Origin: Bacteroidota bacterium
GTDB taxonomy: Bacteria; Bacteroidota; Bacteroidia; Chitinophagales; Chitinophagaceae
NCBI GenBank assembly: GCA_028876495.1
Contig: JAGWRO010000059.1
Location: 1 to 38,803 of the forward strand
Reading direction: 5' to 3'
DNA: 38,803 nt
Numbering within the stretch: the first letter of the stretch is position 1; each line of letters opens with the position of its first letter. The position numbers and the translations under genes are program-made. Shown one piece after another: positions 9,248 to 17,939 of this stretch. The notes beneath the pieces were generated by a model that was not told where the DNA came from, ran no database searches, and was given only the letters and a program-made list of their open reading frames with translations.

Positions 9248-9982
9248 ATGGAAGCCAGCATAAATTTTATATCAATTTGGGAATCTGAACCGATGTCTTT
9301 ACCCTGGCTAAAACGAATCTTTACAAAACCAAAATTACCTGCAAAAAAGCTAATTACTCCACAGGTGATTGGAAGGTCTTGCTCTGGAATACAATTGGGT
9401 AATTCGGTCGTTAAATCGGTTATTTTTTCGACAGATATGGCACTCATTGAAAATAATGATGCCGATGCAGTATTGGCAGTATATCCTTTTGCTCCATCAC
9501 CTAAGATAATGAAGTCTCTTATTGATTTTGCGGAAAAACCTGTAATCTGCGGTGTTGGTGGCGGGCTTACACAGGGAAAAGTATCATTAGAAATGGCAAT
9601 CGTTGCTGAAAATTATGGTGCAGCTGCTATTATAGTGAATCAACCTTTTAAAAATAGACACATTGAATTGATTAAAAAGAAAATCAAAATACCGGTTATT
9701 TCGAGCATATCTGTTGCCGGCTTTCCATTTAAAGAAAGGGCAAATGCAGGTGTAGATATTTTTCATGTTACTGGCGGAGCAAACACTTCTAAAATTATTG
9801 AACAGATTCAATCTGCGCTGCCTTCCTACCCAATTGTATCCACAGGCGGTAAAACAGTTGAAAGTATCCAAACTTCAATTAAATCAGGTGCTAATGCTAT
9901 CGTTCTATCTCCACCATCCAGTGGAGAATTGTTTAAATCCATAATGAACCAATACCGCAGAGGGATTAATTATTTCAGATAA
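9248..9982 (+). CDS. TIM-barrel protein, putative hydrolase or phosphate-binding enzyme
   Basis: A soluble protein of about 244 residues with a (beta/alpha)8-barrel look. Repeated strand-end motifs such as PVICGVGGG, VTGGANTSKI and IVSTGGKT are glycine-rich loops of the kind that bind phosphate or flavin in barrel enzymes. The section DADAVLAVYPFAPSP resembles proteins annotated only as 'hydrolase' in other phyla; the reaction is not known. The ATG at 9248 is preferred, and an in-frame TTG at 9224 would add eight residues. It sits between the LytTR regulator and the second antiporter with no clear terminator on either side, so co-expression is possible. No signal peptide or membrane segment is seen. 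Confidence 0.7.
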   Translation: MEASINFISIWESEPMSLPWLKRIFTKPKLPAKKLITPQVIGRSCSGIQLGNSVVKSVIFSTDMALIENNDADAVLAVYPFAPSPKIMKSLIDFAEKPVICGVGGGLTQGKVSLEMAIVAENYGAAAIIVNQPFKNRHIELIKKKIKIPVISSISVAGFPFKERANAGVDIFHVTGGANTSKIIEQIQSALPSYPIVSTGGKTVESIQTSIKSGANAIVLSPPSSGELFKSIMNQYRRGINYFR

Positions 9983-10110
9983 TAAGACCGGTGTAAATCA
10001 AATCATAACATATTATTGTAACTACCAGGCAACATAAATTCATCCAAAATATAACAGCAATTTTTTTATTGCATGCAGTAAAAACAGGAATAAAAATAAA
10101 TATAAAACGT

Positions 10111-12366
10111 ATGAAAAGATTTAAGAACACCTTTTTTTATGTTACTGTAATTGGCGGGTTTTCTGTTTTAATCTATTGGATCATTTTATCGGGTGTAAAG
10201 TTAGAACAAGGAAGAAATATCGTGATACCTGCAACAAAAGGAAGTCACTGGCAAAATTTCGTGAATTCACTTGTAAAAAATTTAGGACATCCATTAGCGT
10301 TGCTTTTAGCCCAAATTATCACCATTATTCTTGTTGCCCGTTTATTTGGCTGGATCTGTGCAAAAATCGGGCAACCCTCTGTAATAGGCGAAATACTTGC
10401 AGGTATTGTATTAGGCCCTTCTCTTGCAGGATTGTATTTCCCGGAATTTTCTGCCGCTTTATTTCCGGTAAAATCATTGGGCAACCTGCAGTTTTTAAGC
10501 CAGATAGGGCTCATACTTTTTATGTTTATTATTGGAATGGAACTGGATTTAAAAGTGCTTAAAAACAGGGTACACGAGGCGGTTGTAATAAGCCATGCCA
10601 GTATCATTATTCCTTTTGCTTTGGGTATGGGATTGGCGTATTTTATTTACCAATCAGTTGCTCCGCAAGGGGTTCAGTTCTTGTCTTTTGGTTTATTCAC
10701 AGGCATTGCCATGAGTATTACGGCTTTTCCGGTTTTAGCAAGAATTGTTCAGGAAAGAGGTATTAATAAAACCCGGTTAGGAACCATTGCCATTACCTGC
10801 GCAGCGGCAGACGACATTACCGGCTGGTGCATACTGGCCGCCGTTATCGCTATTGCAAAGGCAGGTTCTTTTGTAAGTGCGCTATATACTATTGCAATGG
10901 CTGCTGTATATGTTTTGTTAATGATAAAAATTTTACGGCCTTTTCTAAAAAGGGTTGGCGATTTGCATAACACCCGGGAGAATTTAAGTAAACCTATTGT
11001 TGCCATTTTCTTTATAACACTAATTATTTCATCTTATACCACTGAAGTAATAGGCATCCATGCATTATTTGGGGCCTTTATGGCAGGCGCTATAATGCCC
11101 GCAAATGTAAAGTTTAGAAATATATTTATTGAAAAAGTAGAAGATGTTGCTCTGGTACTTTTGCTACCCTTATTCTTTGTATTTACGGGTTTAAGAACAC
11201 AAATAGGTTTGCTGAATGACCCATATTTATGGAAAATAACGGGACTTATAATTCTTGTTGCGGTTACCGGTAAATTTATAGGCAGTGCTTTAGCAGCCAA
11301 ATTTGTTGGCCAGAATTGGAAAGACAGTTTGACTATTGGCGCATTAATGAATACACGAGGTCTGATGGAATTAATTGTATTGAATATTGCTTACGACCTG
11401 GGCATTTTAACGCCTCAAGTATTTACGATGATGGTAATAATGGCTTTGGTTACAACTTTCATGACGGGGCCTGCATTAGATTTTATCAATTGGGCATTTA
11501 AATCGAAAACCATACAAGTTCCTCAGGAATTAAGCCAGATCAGTAAATACAAAATATTAGTTTCATTTGGTAACCCTGAACGTGGCAAATCGCTTTTAAG
11601 GCTTGCAAACGGGCTAACTAAGAACATGAATGGAAACGTATCGGTTACGGTAATGCACCTTACACCAACTAATGATTTGAACTACTACAACGCTGAACAA
11701 TATGAAACAGAGAGTTTTTCCCAAATAATAGAAGAGTCTCAAAATTTAAACCAAAAAATAACCACACTTTTTAAGGCGTCAAATGATATAGATACTGACA
11801 TTACGGAAGTAGCTAATAAAGGCTATTATGATTTACTTTTAGTGGGCGTTGGCCAATCAATTTTTGAAGGTAGTCTATTGGGTAAAATATTAGGGTTTAC
11901 TACAAAACTTATTAATCCAGAAAAACTCATCAACCAGGTGACCGGAAAGGAAAATTTATTTGAGCATTCCTCTTTTGATGAAAGAACACACTTAATCCTA
12001 AATAAAAGTAAAATATCCGTAGGTGTTTTACTCGATAAAGGATTCCAGAAGTGCGACCGTATTTTTATCCCGATTTTCAGCGAGGATGAGATTTCTTTAA
12101 TAAAATTTGCCCAAAAGTTTATCAAAAATTCCAGTTCGCAAGTCACTGTTTTAGATGCGGTTGGCAGCATTAAAAATAATGCAACATTAAAAGAATTAAT
12201 TCGTGCAATAGAACAATCAGCACCTAACCATATCAACCTTATGAATGAAAGGTTAATTGAAAAAGATTTTTTGCGTCAGAATGACCTAATGCTTATTAGT
12301 TTAACCAGTTGGAAAAACTTGTTGATTCCAAAAGCCTTTGGCTTTCAGATATTCCGTCTTCATTAA
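10111..12366 (+). CDS. CPA2-family cation/proton antiporter, second copy
   Basis: Integral membrane exchanger of about 751 residues. An N-terminal hydrophobic segment with a periplasmic loop precedes the standard Na_H_Exchanger core. The core shows GQPSVIGEILAGIVLGPSL, MFIIGMELDLKVLK, the family-typical CAAADDITGW with its paired aspartates, and a later NTRGLMELIVLNIAYDLG. That last stretch is close to the KefC/CvrA-like and plant CHX-type exchangers. About 250 C-terminal residues are soluble and presumably regulatory. The ATG at 10111 is chosen over a TTG at 10069 because it places the first membrane segment close to the N-terminus. It differs clearly from the antiporter at 5204-7351, so the two are not a recent duplication. 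Confidence 0.9.
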   Translation: MKRFKNTFFYVTVIGGFSVLIYWIILSGVKLEQGRNIVIPATKGSHWQNFVNSLVKNLGHPLALLLAQIITIILVARLFGWICAKIGQPSVIGEILAGIVLGPSLAGLYFPEFSAALFPVKSLGNLQFLSQIGLILFMFIIGMELDLKVLKNRVHEAVVISHASIIIPFALGMGLAYFIYQSVAPQGVQFLSFGLFTGIAMSITAFPVLARIVQERGINKTRLGTIAITCAAADDITGWCILAAVIAIAKAGSFVSALYTIAMAAVYVLLMIKILRPFLKRVGDLHNTRENLSKPIVAIFFITLIISSYTTEVIGIHALFGAFMAGAIMPANVKFRNIFIEKVEDVALVLLLPLFFVFTGLRTQIGLLNDPYLWKITGLIILVAVTGKFIGSALAAKFVGQNWKDSLTIGALMNTRGLMELIVLNIAYDLGILTPQVFTMMVIMALVTTFMTGPALDFINWAFKSKTIQVPQELSQISKYKILVSFGNPERGKSLLRLANGLTKNMNGNVSVTVMHLTPTNDLNYYNAEQYETESFSQIIEESQNLNQKITTLFKASNDIDTDITEVANKGYYDLLLVGVGQSIFEGSLLGKILGFTTKLINPEKLINQVTGKENLFEHSSFDERTHLILNKSKISVGVLLDKGFQKCDRIFIPIFSEDEISLIKFAQKFIKNSSSQVTVLDAVGSIKNNATLKELIRAIEQSAPNHINLMNERLIEKDFLRQNDLMLISLTSWKNLLIPKAFGFQIFRLH

Positions 12367-12776
12367 TTGTTTCGGAAAAACCATAGTGGTTGTTTAAGAA
12401 ATTCATATTATTACAAGTAAATGATCTCAAGTCAAAAAAAGTATAAGTGATTGGGTTTTTGCAACTCATTATATAGAATAAGAAAAATCGAATGAGTGTA
12501 TTAAATTCAACCGTTGGTGAGCATCCACTTCAAAATCCATGCTCAAAACTAACTGAGAAAGAAATTCAACCACTTGTGAAACCATTTCTTCAAAACCACG
12601 CTCACCACCAACCTGTAGCAGTAATCCAACAAATAACTGCAATTCTTATTTTGGTTTCAGTCAGCTTTAGGCCTGCTTTGTCGCAGTTTTTGCGGCATTG
12701 GTCTCTTTTTTTATAAGATGAATAGCTAATATGAGTAAGTTTGAATTCTTTTTACAAAAGAGATACAATTACCATA
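12367..12776. other. Intergenic region with imperfect repeats
   Basis: No supported gene in about 410 bases. Two related blocks occur around 12525-12548 (CACTTCAAAATCCATGCTCA) and 12580-12603 (TTCTTCAAAACCACGCTCAC). The flanks GTTGGTGAGC (12514) and GCTCACCACCAAC (12599) form an imperfect inverted repeat. This looks like a relic of something repetitive, perhaps the edge of an old insertion. A 74-codon plus-strand frame across it has no recognisable protein character. Confidence 0.35.
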
Positions 12777-13826
12777 ATGGAAAAACCCTGGTACGCAAAA
12801 AAATGGATGACGGTTCTTATTCATGCGGCTGCATGGGTACTGTTGTTTTCATTGCCTACCCTATTGCGGCCTTCGCATCATGCCAATGAGATAAACGCGA
12901 CAGACAATGTTGATACGAAAATGGTTTTCATTATTTCAAGAATTAGTGATGGCTTGTTGATCCTTTTCTTTTACCTGAACGCCCTGGTACTTATACCGCG
13001 CCTGCTGTATAAAAGAAAATATGCGTTTTACATTTTATCGCTCCTCTTCTACTACTCGGCTTTTTCTGCAGGCATGTGGCTGCTCTGGAAAAACTTTACA
13101 ACGCCGCACAAAAATTTTACGTTTGAAACTTTCTCGGTGGTAAGTATTTTTATTTTTATATTTATCCTCGCCTGTAGCATGGCTTATAAAACCATACGCG
13201 ACAAGTTTATTGCCGACAGGCTGTCAAAAGAAAAAGAAACCGAGCATCTTAAAACAGAATTGTCACTGCTGCGCTCGCAGGCAAGCCCCCATTTTATGTT
13301 TAATGTATTGAACAATATGGTGGCGCTGGCACGTAAACAATCAGAAGAACTGGAACCTTCGCTCATTAAGTTCTCCTCATTAATGCGTTACATGCTGTAC
13401 GAAACCGATGAAGAAAAAGTATCGCTGGAAAGTGAGGAAGAATACCTGCAAAGCTATATCGACCTTCAGCAACAGCGACTCAGCAAAAAAGTAGTGGTAA
13501 ATGTAAACTTTGCAAAGGCAGATAAACTTTATGAGATTGATCCTATGCTGCTGATCCCTTTTGTAGAAAACGCCTTTAAGCATGGAACCGGCTTTATTGA
13601 AAATCCGAAAATTGATATAGAATTAAAAGCGCAAAACAATATACTGTACTTTCGCGTAAGCAATAAATACGATCCTGAAATGCAACAGGTAAAAGATAAA
13701 GCGAGTGGTATTGGTTTGTCGAATGTGCGCCGGAGACTCGATCTTTTACACCCCGGAAAATACAAATTGGATATAAGCAAAGAGAACGGTGTTTTCTCCG
13801 TTTCGCTACAAATAAATTTCGACTGA
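12777..13826 (+). CDS. LytS-type sensor histidine kinase, second copy
   Basis: Membrane sensor kinase of about 349 residues. Four hydrophobic segments fill the first 140 residues, followed by a coiled-coil linker and the His_kinase motif ASPHFMFNVLNNMV carrying the phospho-acceptor His. The ATPase domain shows the N-box LIPFVENAFKHG and glycine box SGIGLSNVRRRL. The ATG at 12777 is used; an in-frame TTG at 12741 is the alternative. Its stop overlaps the start of the next gene by one base (TGATG), so translation is coupled. The four-helix sensor has almost no extracytoplasmic domain, suggesting detection within the membrane. It is not closely similar to the single-pass kinase at 7687. Confidence 0.9.
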   Translation: MEKPWYAKKWMTVLIHAAAWVLLFSLPTLLRPSHHANEINATDNVDTKMVFIISRISDGLLILFFYLNALVLIPRLLYKRKYAFYILSLLFYYSAFSAGMWLLWKNFTTPHKNFTFETFSVVSIFIFIFILACSMAYKTIRDKFIADRLSKEKETEHLKTELSLLRSQASPHFMFNVLNNMVALARKQSEELEPSLIKFSSLMRYMLYETDEEKVSLESEEEYLQSYIDLQQQRLSKKVVVNVNFAKADKLYEIDPMLLIPFVENAFKHGTGFIENPKIDIELKAQNNILYFRVSNKYDPEMQQVKDKASGIGLSNVRRRLDLLHPGKYKLDISKENGVFSVSLQINFD

Positions 13827-14539
13827 TGATACGATGCCTTGCCGTGGATGATGAACCCTTAGCATTAGAATTGCTTGAAGATAATATCAGTAAAGTCCCC
13901 TTTTTGCAGTTGGTAGCAGCCTGCGATAGTGTAACAGACGCTATGAAAGTAATGGAGAAAGAAACGGTTGATTTGATCTTTCTGGATATACAGATGCCCG
14001 GCCTAACTGGTTTGCAATTTATCGAAAGCATGACCGAAAAACCGATGATCATCCTGATTACGGCCTACAAACAATATGCACTGGAAAGCTATAACCTTGA
14101 CGTAACAGATTACCTCGTAAAACCCGTTTCGCTCGACCGGTTCATAAAAGCCTGCAACAAGGCAAAACAATTGTTTGAATTAAAATCAAATCGTAACAAC
14201 ACAAATGCTCCTTCGGCTAACCCCGGCTATTTCTTTGTAAATGCCGATTACAGTTTGATTAAAATAACCATGTCGGATATTATTTATATTGAAGGCTTGA
14301 AAGATTATATTAAGATACATCTCAAAAGCGCGCAACATCCTGTAGTAACGCGGATGCCAATGAAAACCATTGAAGAACAGTTGCCTGCTGAGCAATTTAT
14401 TCGCATTCACAAATCTTACATCGTTTCAGTTTCTTATATTACCGCAATACGAAAATCAAGCGTATTTGTTGATTCACTGGAACTGCCTCTCAGCGATACT
14501 TATCGCGATGCAGTGAGTGCTATTACAGGGAAGTTGTAA
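13826..14539 (+). CDS. LytTR-family response regulator, second copy
   Basis: Partner regulator of the preceding kinase, 237 residues. The receiver domain carries the pocket VDDEP at the N-terminus, phospho-acceptor Asp54 in IFLDIQMPGLTG and the lysine of YLVKPVSLDRF. The LytTR DNA-binding domain occupies about 135-235 and includes the typical IIYIEGLKDYIKIH and RIHKSYIV motifs. The start ATG lies inside the TGATG overlap with the kinase stop. The next gene downstream in the same direction encodes an outer-membrane receptor, a common arrangement in Bacteroidota in which the regulator controls the receptor. The direct repeat found at 14584-14610 is a candidate target site. Confidence 0.92.
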   Translation: MIRCLAVDDEPLALELLEDNISKVPFLQLVAACDSVTDAMKVMEKETVDLIFLDIQMPGLTGLQFIESMTEKPMIILITAYKQYALESYNLDVTDYLVKPVSLDRFIKACNKAKQLFELKSNRNNTNAPSANPGYFFVNADYSLIKITMSDIIYIEGLKDYIKIHLKSAQHPVVTRMPMKTIEEQLPAEQFIRIHKSYIVSVSYITAIRKSSVFVDSLELPLSDTYRDAVSAITGKL

Positions 14540-14583
14540 CACAGCATATTGTTCCCTAAAAAATAATTCTCCTTTCGTCGCAA

Positions 14584-14610
14584 CATTTTGCCCGCTCATC
14601 TCATTTGCCC
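14584..14610 (+). repeat. Direct repeat in receptor promoter, candidate LytTR operator
   Basis: CATTTTGCCC (14584-14593) and CATTTGCCC (14602-14610) are direct repeats spaced about 17-18 bases start to start. They lie just after the LytTR regulator gene and before the receptor gene. LytTR proteins bind pairs of short direct repeats, although the usual spacing is nearer 21 bases, so the assignment is tentative. Confidence 0.35.
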
Positions 14611-14639
14611 AAAAGGTGTAGTTCCACCACTTAGTTTTG
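14604..14639 (+). promoter_or_regulatory. Candidate Bacteroidota-type promoter of the TonB receptor
   Basis: TAGTTTTG at 14632-14639 matches the TAnnTTTG -7 consensus of Bacteroidota sigma-ABfr promoters. TTTG at 14604-14607 could serve as the -33 box, with a 24-base spacer that is slightly longer than usual. The receptor ATG is at 14761, leaving a leader of about 115 bases. Confidence 0.4.
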
Positions 14640-14760
14640 TACTCAAATTAAAAAATAAAGAATTCAACCATAAAAATTATTGAGCCACTTCATAAAAGAA
14701 ACGATAATAATTTCCAGGTGGAATTCCATCTTACAAAAACAAAAAATAAAATATAAAAAG

Positions 14761-17379
14761 ATGAAAAAAGTTCTTCTACTGATCGCTGTTATTTTAACCG
14801 GGCACGCATATGCACAATATCCGCAAATGCCTGCGTCCATAAAAAACAGTGGCCATATCTATGGCAAAATCACTGATGCAGACGGCAAGGCGCTGGAAGG
14901 TGCTTCTGTTTTGCTACTTCATCAAAAATTTGATGCGGCTACCAAAAAAATGAAAATGGAATTGGTGAGCGGAATGATTACTAAAGGCAATGGTGATTTT
15001 GATTTTTCCAGCGTTCCGGTTATGGGCTTGCTGCAAATAAGAATAAGCAACAGTGGTTATAAACCCACCCAACAGGATATTTCTTTTATGCCTAAAAAGC
15101 CTGCCGGGGCTGCTCCTGCAGCACGTCCATCAGGACCTCCTGCAGGTATGGGTATGATGTCGTTTGACAAAGACCTGGGAAATATAAAAATGCAAACAGA
15201 TGCCACGGTATTGAGTACTGTTACCATTACCGGCGCTGCACCTGCATTAAAACTGGATATTGATAAAAAAGTTTTTAACGTAGAGAAAAACATTGTAAGC
15301 GCAGGCGGAACCGCAGTGGATGTAATGCGCAATGTACCTTCAGTACAAGTGGATGTTGATGGTAATGTAAAACTAAGGGATGCTGCTCCACAGATTTATG
15401 TGGATGGCCGCCCTACTACCCTTTCACTCGACCAGATACCCGCTGACGCCATTCAAAGCGTTGAAGTTATTACCAACCCATCGGCAAAATATGATGCATC
15501 AGGTGGCAATGCAGGTATTCTTAATATTGTTTTGAAAAAGAACAGGACCACCGGTTATAACGGAAATCTTTCTGCCGGAATTGATAGCCGCGGAGGCATT
15601 AATGCCGGAGCCAATTTTAATGTAAGACAAAATAAGATCAACTTTTCAGCAGCCGGTATGTTGCACCAGATGAGAGGAAGTACTACCGGAACTACTGATC
15701 GTTTAAACCTGGCAGATACACAAACCCATGTTTACCAGAGTGATATTAATAAAACAAACGGAGCCTTCCTTTTTGGAAAATTAGGGCTGGATTACTACGT
15801 AACCAACAGGGCAACCATTTCGTTGGGCCTTATTAAAGTACATGGCAAGTTTCAACCAAATGAAACCATTGATGCAAGAACAGACAGTTTACTGCCGAGC
15901 GGTATAAAAAGTGCCAACAGTGTTCGTTATACTTCGGGATCAAGAACATTTGATGCAAACGGATTGCAGTTGGACTATGTTTATAATTTTCCAAAAGAAG
16001 GCGAACAGTTGACGGCCAATGGAAATTATTTTTCGGGAAATAATACCGGAAACTCTTTATACACCACTAATTACCTTAATGGCAATACTATTGGTGGCAC
16101 CCAATTACAACAGGTAACCAGCGATGGAAAAATTAATTTCTTAACTGTACAAACGGATTACACATTGCCTTTCGGCAAACAAAAGCAATCTAAGCTGGAA
16201 ACAGGTTTAAGAGCGCAACAACACCAAATAGACAATAACAATGACAACTTTATGGGCAGCAACAGCAGTAATCTTGTAAAAATTCCTTCCGGCACCAATG
16301 ATTATAAAAGTACTGATAATGTGTACGCCGCTTACGTGAGCGTAAAAAGCAGCATTAAAGATTTTGGTTACGAAGTTGGAGTAAGAGCCGAAAGTTCTAA
16401 CTATAACGGACAGTTGACCAACACGGGTGAAAAATTCAGCAACAATTATCCTGTAAGTCTGTTCCCTTCTTTATTTCTAAGCCAAAAACTGAAAAACAAA
16501 CAGGAAGTACAGTTTAGTTATACCCGTCGTATCAACAGGCCCAACTTCTTCCAGTTGATTCCATTTACCGATTATACTGACAGCCTGAATATTACACGTG
16601 GTAATCCTAACCTGGTTCCCGAGTTTACTAATTCGTTTGAAATGAGCTACAGCAAGACCTTTAAAGGTGGAAGCAACCTGCTTACTTCTCTTTATTACAA
16701 ACATTCAGATAACCTGATCACCCGTTACCTGAGTCCGGGCACTAATCCTTTTACAGGAAAAGAAGACATTATCAATACTTATATCAATGCCAACTCAAGT
16801 TATTCTTATGGTGCTGAAGTAACTTCAATAAATAAACTTACCAAATGGTGGGATATAACTACCAATGTGAATGTTTACGAATCAAAAATAAATACCTCAA
16901 ATATTGCTGCCAGTGCTTCACAGAATGCAATGCTGAGTTGGTTTGGCAAGTTCAACAGTAATTTCAAATTACCAAAGTCTTTCGCCATTCAATTATCTGC
17001 CGATTACCAAAGCAAAACCAATCTGCCGGTAAACAACAATCAGGGAGGCCCCGGACGCGGTGGACCATTTGGTCAGGCACAAAGTTCTTCACAAGGTTAT
17101 ATCAAATCTTTCTGGGGCACAGACATAGCAGTGAGGAAAAGCTTTCTTAAGAACAATGCTGCTACTGTAAGTGTAAGCATGAACGACTTGTTCAGAACAC
17201 GCACACAGGATCAGTATTCCGTAAGCCCTTATTTTATTCAAAATTATAGCCGTCTTAACAACCCACAAATGGTACGTGTAAATTTCACTTATCACTTTGG
17301 TAAAATGGACGCATCATTATTTAAACGCCAGAACAATAAGGCGAGCGGCGCTTCAGATGTAATGCAAATGGCGCAATAA
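14761..17379 (+). CDS. TonB-dependent-receptor-like outer membrane beta-barrel protein
   Basis: A large outer-membrane protein of 872 residues. From the ATG at 14761 there is a clear signal peptide ending in AYAQ. A carboxypeptidase-regulatory-like beta-sandwich follows (about 25-110, GKITDADGKALEGASVLL). A plug-like domain comes next (about 165-260, including DVMRNVPSVQVDVDGNV and IYVDGRPTTLSLDQIP). The remainder is a beta-barrel of the outer-membrane beta-barrel family (PF14905 type). A glycine/proline-rich stretch occurs near the C-terminus. An upstream in-frame TTG at 14680 would place extra residues before the signal peptide and is rejected. No SusD partner follows, so this is the stand-alone class whose substrates are mostly unknown. 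The kinase/regulator pair directly upstream probably controls it. Confidence 0.9.
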   Translation: MKKVLLLIAVILTGHAYAQYPQMPASIKNSGHIYGKITDADGKALEGASVLLLHQKFDAATKKMKMELVSGMITKGNGDFDFSSVPVMGLLQIRISNSGYKPTQQDISFMPKKPAGAAPAARPSGPPAGMGMMSFDKDLGNIKMQTDATVLSTVTITGAAPALKLDIDKKVFNVEKNIVSAGGTAVDVMRNVPSVQVDVDGNVKLRDAAPQIYVDGRPTTLSLDQIPADAIQSVEVITNPSAKYDASGGNAGILNIVLKKNRTTGYNGNLSAGIDSRGGINAGANFNVRQNKINFSAAGMLHQMRGSTTGTTDRLNLADTQTHVYQSDINKTNGAFLFGKLGLDYYVTNRATISLGLIKVHGKFQPNETIDARTDSLLPSGIKSANSVRYTSGSRTFDANGLQLDYVYNFPKEGEQLTANGNYFSGNNTGNSLYTTNYLNGNTIGGTQLQQVTSDGKINFLTVQTDYTLPFGKQKQSKLETGLRAQQHQIDNNNDNFMGSNSSNLVKIPSGTNDYKSTDNVYAAYVSVKSSIKDFGYEVGVRAESSNYNGQLTNTGEKFSNNYPVSLFPSLFLSQKLKNKQEVQFSYTRRINRPNFFQLIPFTDYTDSLNITRGNPNLVPEFTNSFEMSYSKTFKGGSNLLTSLYYKHSDNLITRYLSPGTNPFTGKEDIINTYINANSSYSYGAEVTSINKLTKWWDITTNVNVYESKINTSNIAASASQNAMLSWFGKFNSNFKLPKSFAIQLSADYQSKTNLPVNNNQGGPGRGGPFGQAQSSSQGYIKSFWGTDIAVRKSFLKNNAATVSVSMNDLFRTRTQDQYSVSPYFIQNYSRLNNPQMVRVNFTYHFGKMDASLFKRQNNKASGASDVMQMAQ

Positions 17380-17400
17380 TTAGGTTTGGTTCAAAGTTTA

Positions 17401-17434
17401 GGGGCTGTATCAATTTGATCAGCCTCTTTTTTAT
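17401..17434 (+). terminator. Rho-independent terminator after the receptor gene
   Basis: GGGGCTGTATCA and TGATCAGCCTC form a stem with one bulge around a short AT loop, followed directly by a run of T residues. It lies 20 bases after the receptor stop and before the convergent gene that ends at 17472. Confidence 0.75.
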
Positions 17435-17471
17435 GTTTCGGAAATAGAGATTCAGCTTTTTTGTTGGTTTA

Positions 17472-17924
17472 CTAACGACTTCCAGCCTCTGATTTTACAT
17501 TATTCTGAATGTATTTTATCCATGTTTCAACAAAATAGGCATTGTTGGCATTGCTGAGTTTCGCATCGCAAAGATGCATCGTTACTTTTTTCCCATCACA
17601 GGTAGAGGTAAGAACGTAATCAATTCGTTCACCCGAAGCAAGAGGGAAAGCCTTTCCGGTAAACTGCGCGCAGCCAACCGTATAATTCCTGACTTCGTTG
17701 GTAAGCTTTTTTTCTTTTAGCCTTTGTACAATCTGCTGTAATACGCTTACAAACTGAGGCAGATCTTTTACTTCTATCGGGAAAAATTTTTTATATTTAT
17801 TCAACTCTGAAAGATGATCAGTATAAACGGCAGGCAGAGAAATAGACTCATCGAGCAGGATATATTTTTGCGCTTTACCGGCTGATGTTGCACAGATAAA
17901 TACAAGAATAAAAAGGTACTTCAT
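17472..17924 (-). CDS. Small exported protein of unknown function
   Basis: 150 residues with an N-terminal signal peptide (hydrophobic residues 4-16, cleavage likely after GKAQ), so periplasmic or secreted. The mature part has no motif that I recognise. Two cysteines about twenty-five residues apart (in VGCAQFTG and TSTCDGKK) and a third in HLCDAK could form a disulfide. Its start is 15 bases after the stop of the methylmalonyl-CoA mutase gene on the same strand, so the two are co-transcribed. A functional link is not evident, and co-transcription may be incidental. Confidence 0.75.
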   Translation of the reverse strand: MKYLFILVFICATSAGKAQKYILLDESISLPAVYTDHLSELNKYKKFFPIEVKDLPQFVSVLQQIVQRLKEKKLTNEVRNYTVGCAQFTGKAFPLASGERIDYVLTSTCDGKKVTMHLCDAKLSNANNAYFVETWIKYIQNNVKSEAGSR

Positions 17925-17939
17925 AAATAAATAAAAAGA

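Noticed and set aside
12492-12716. 74-codon plus-strand frame
   Set aside because: It lies across imperfect repeats and has no domain-like character, no ribosome site and an abrupt composition change.
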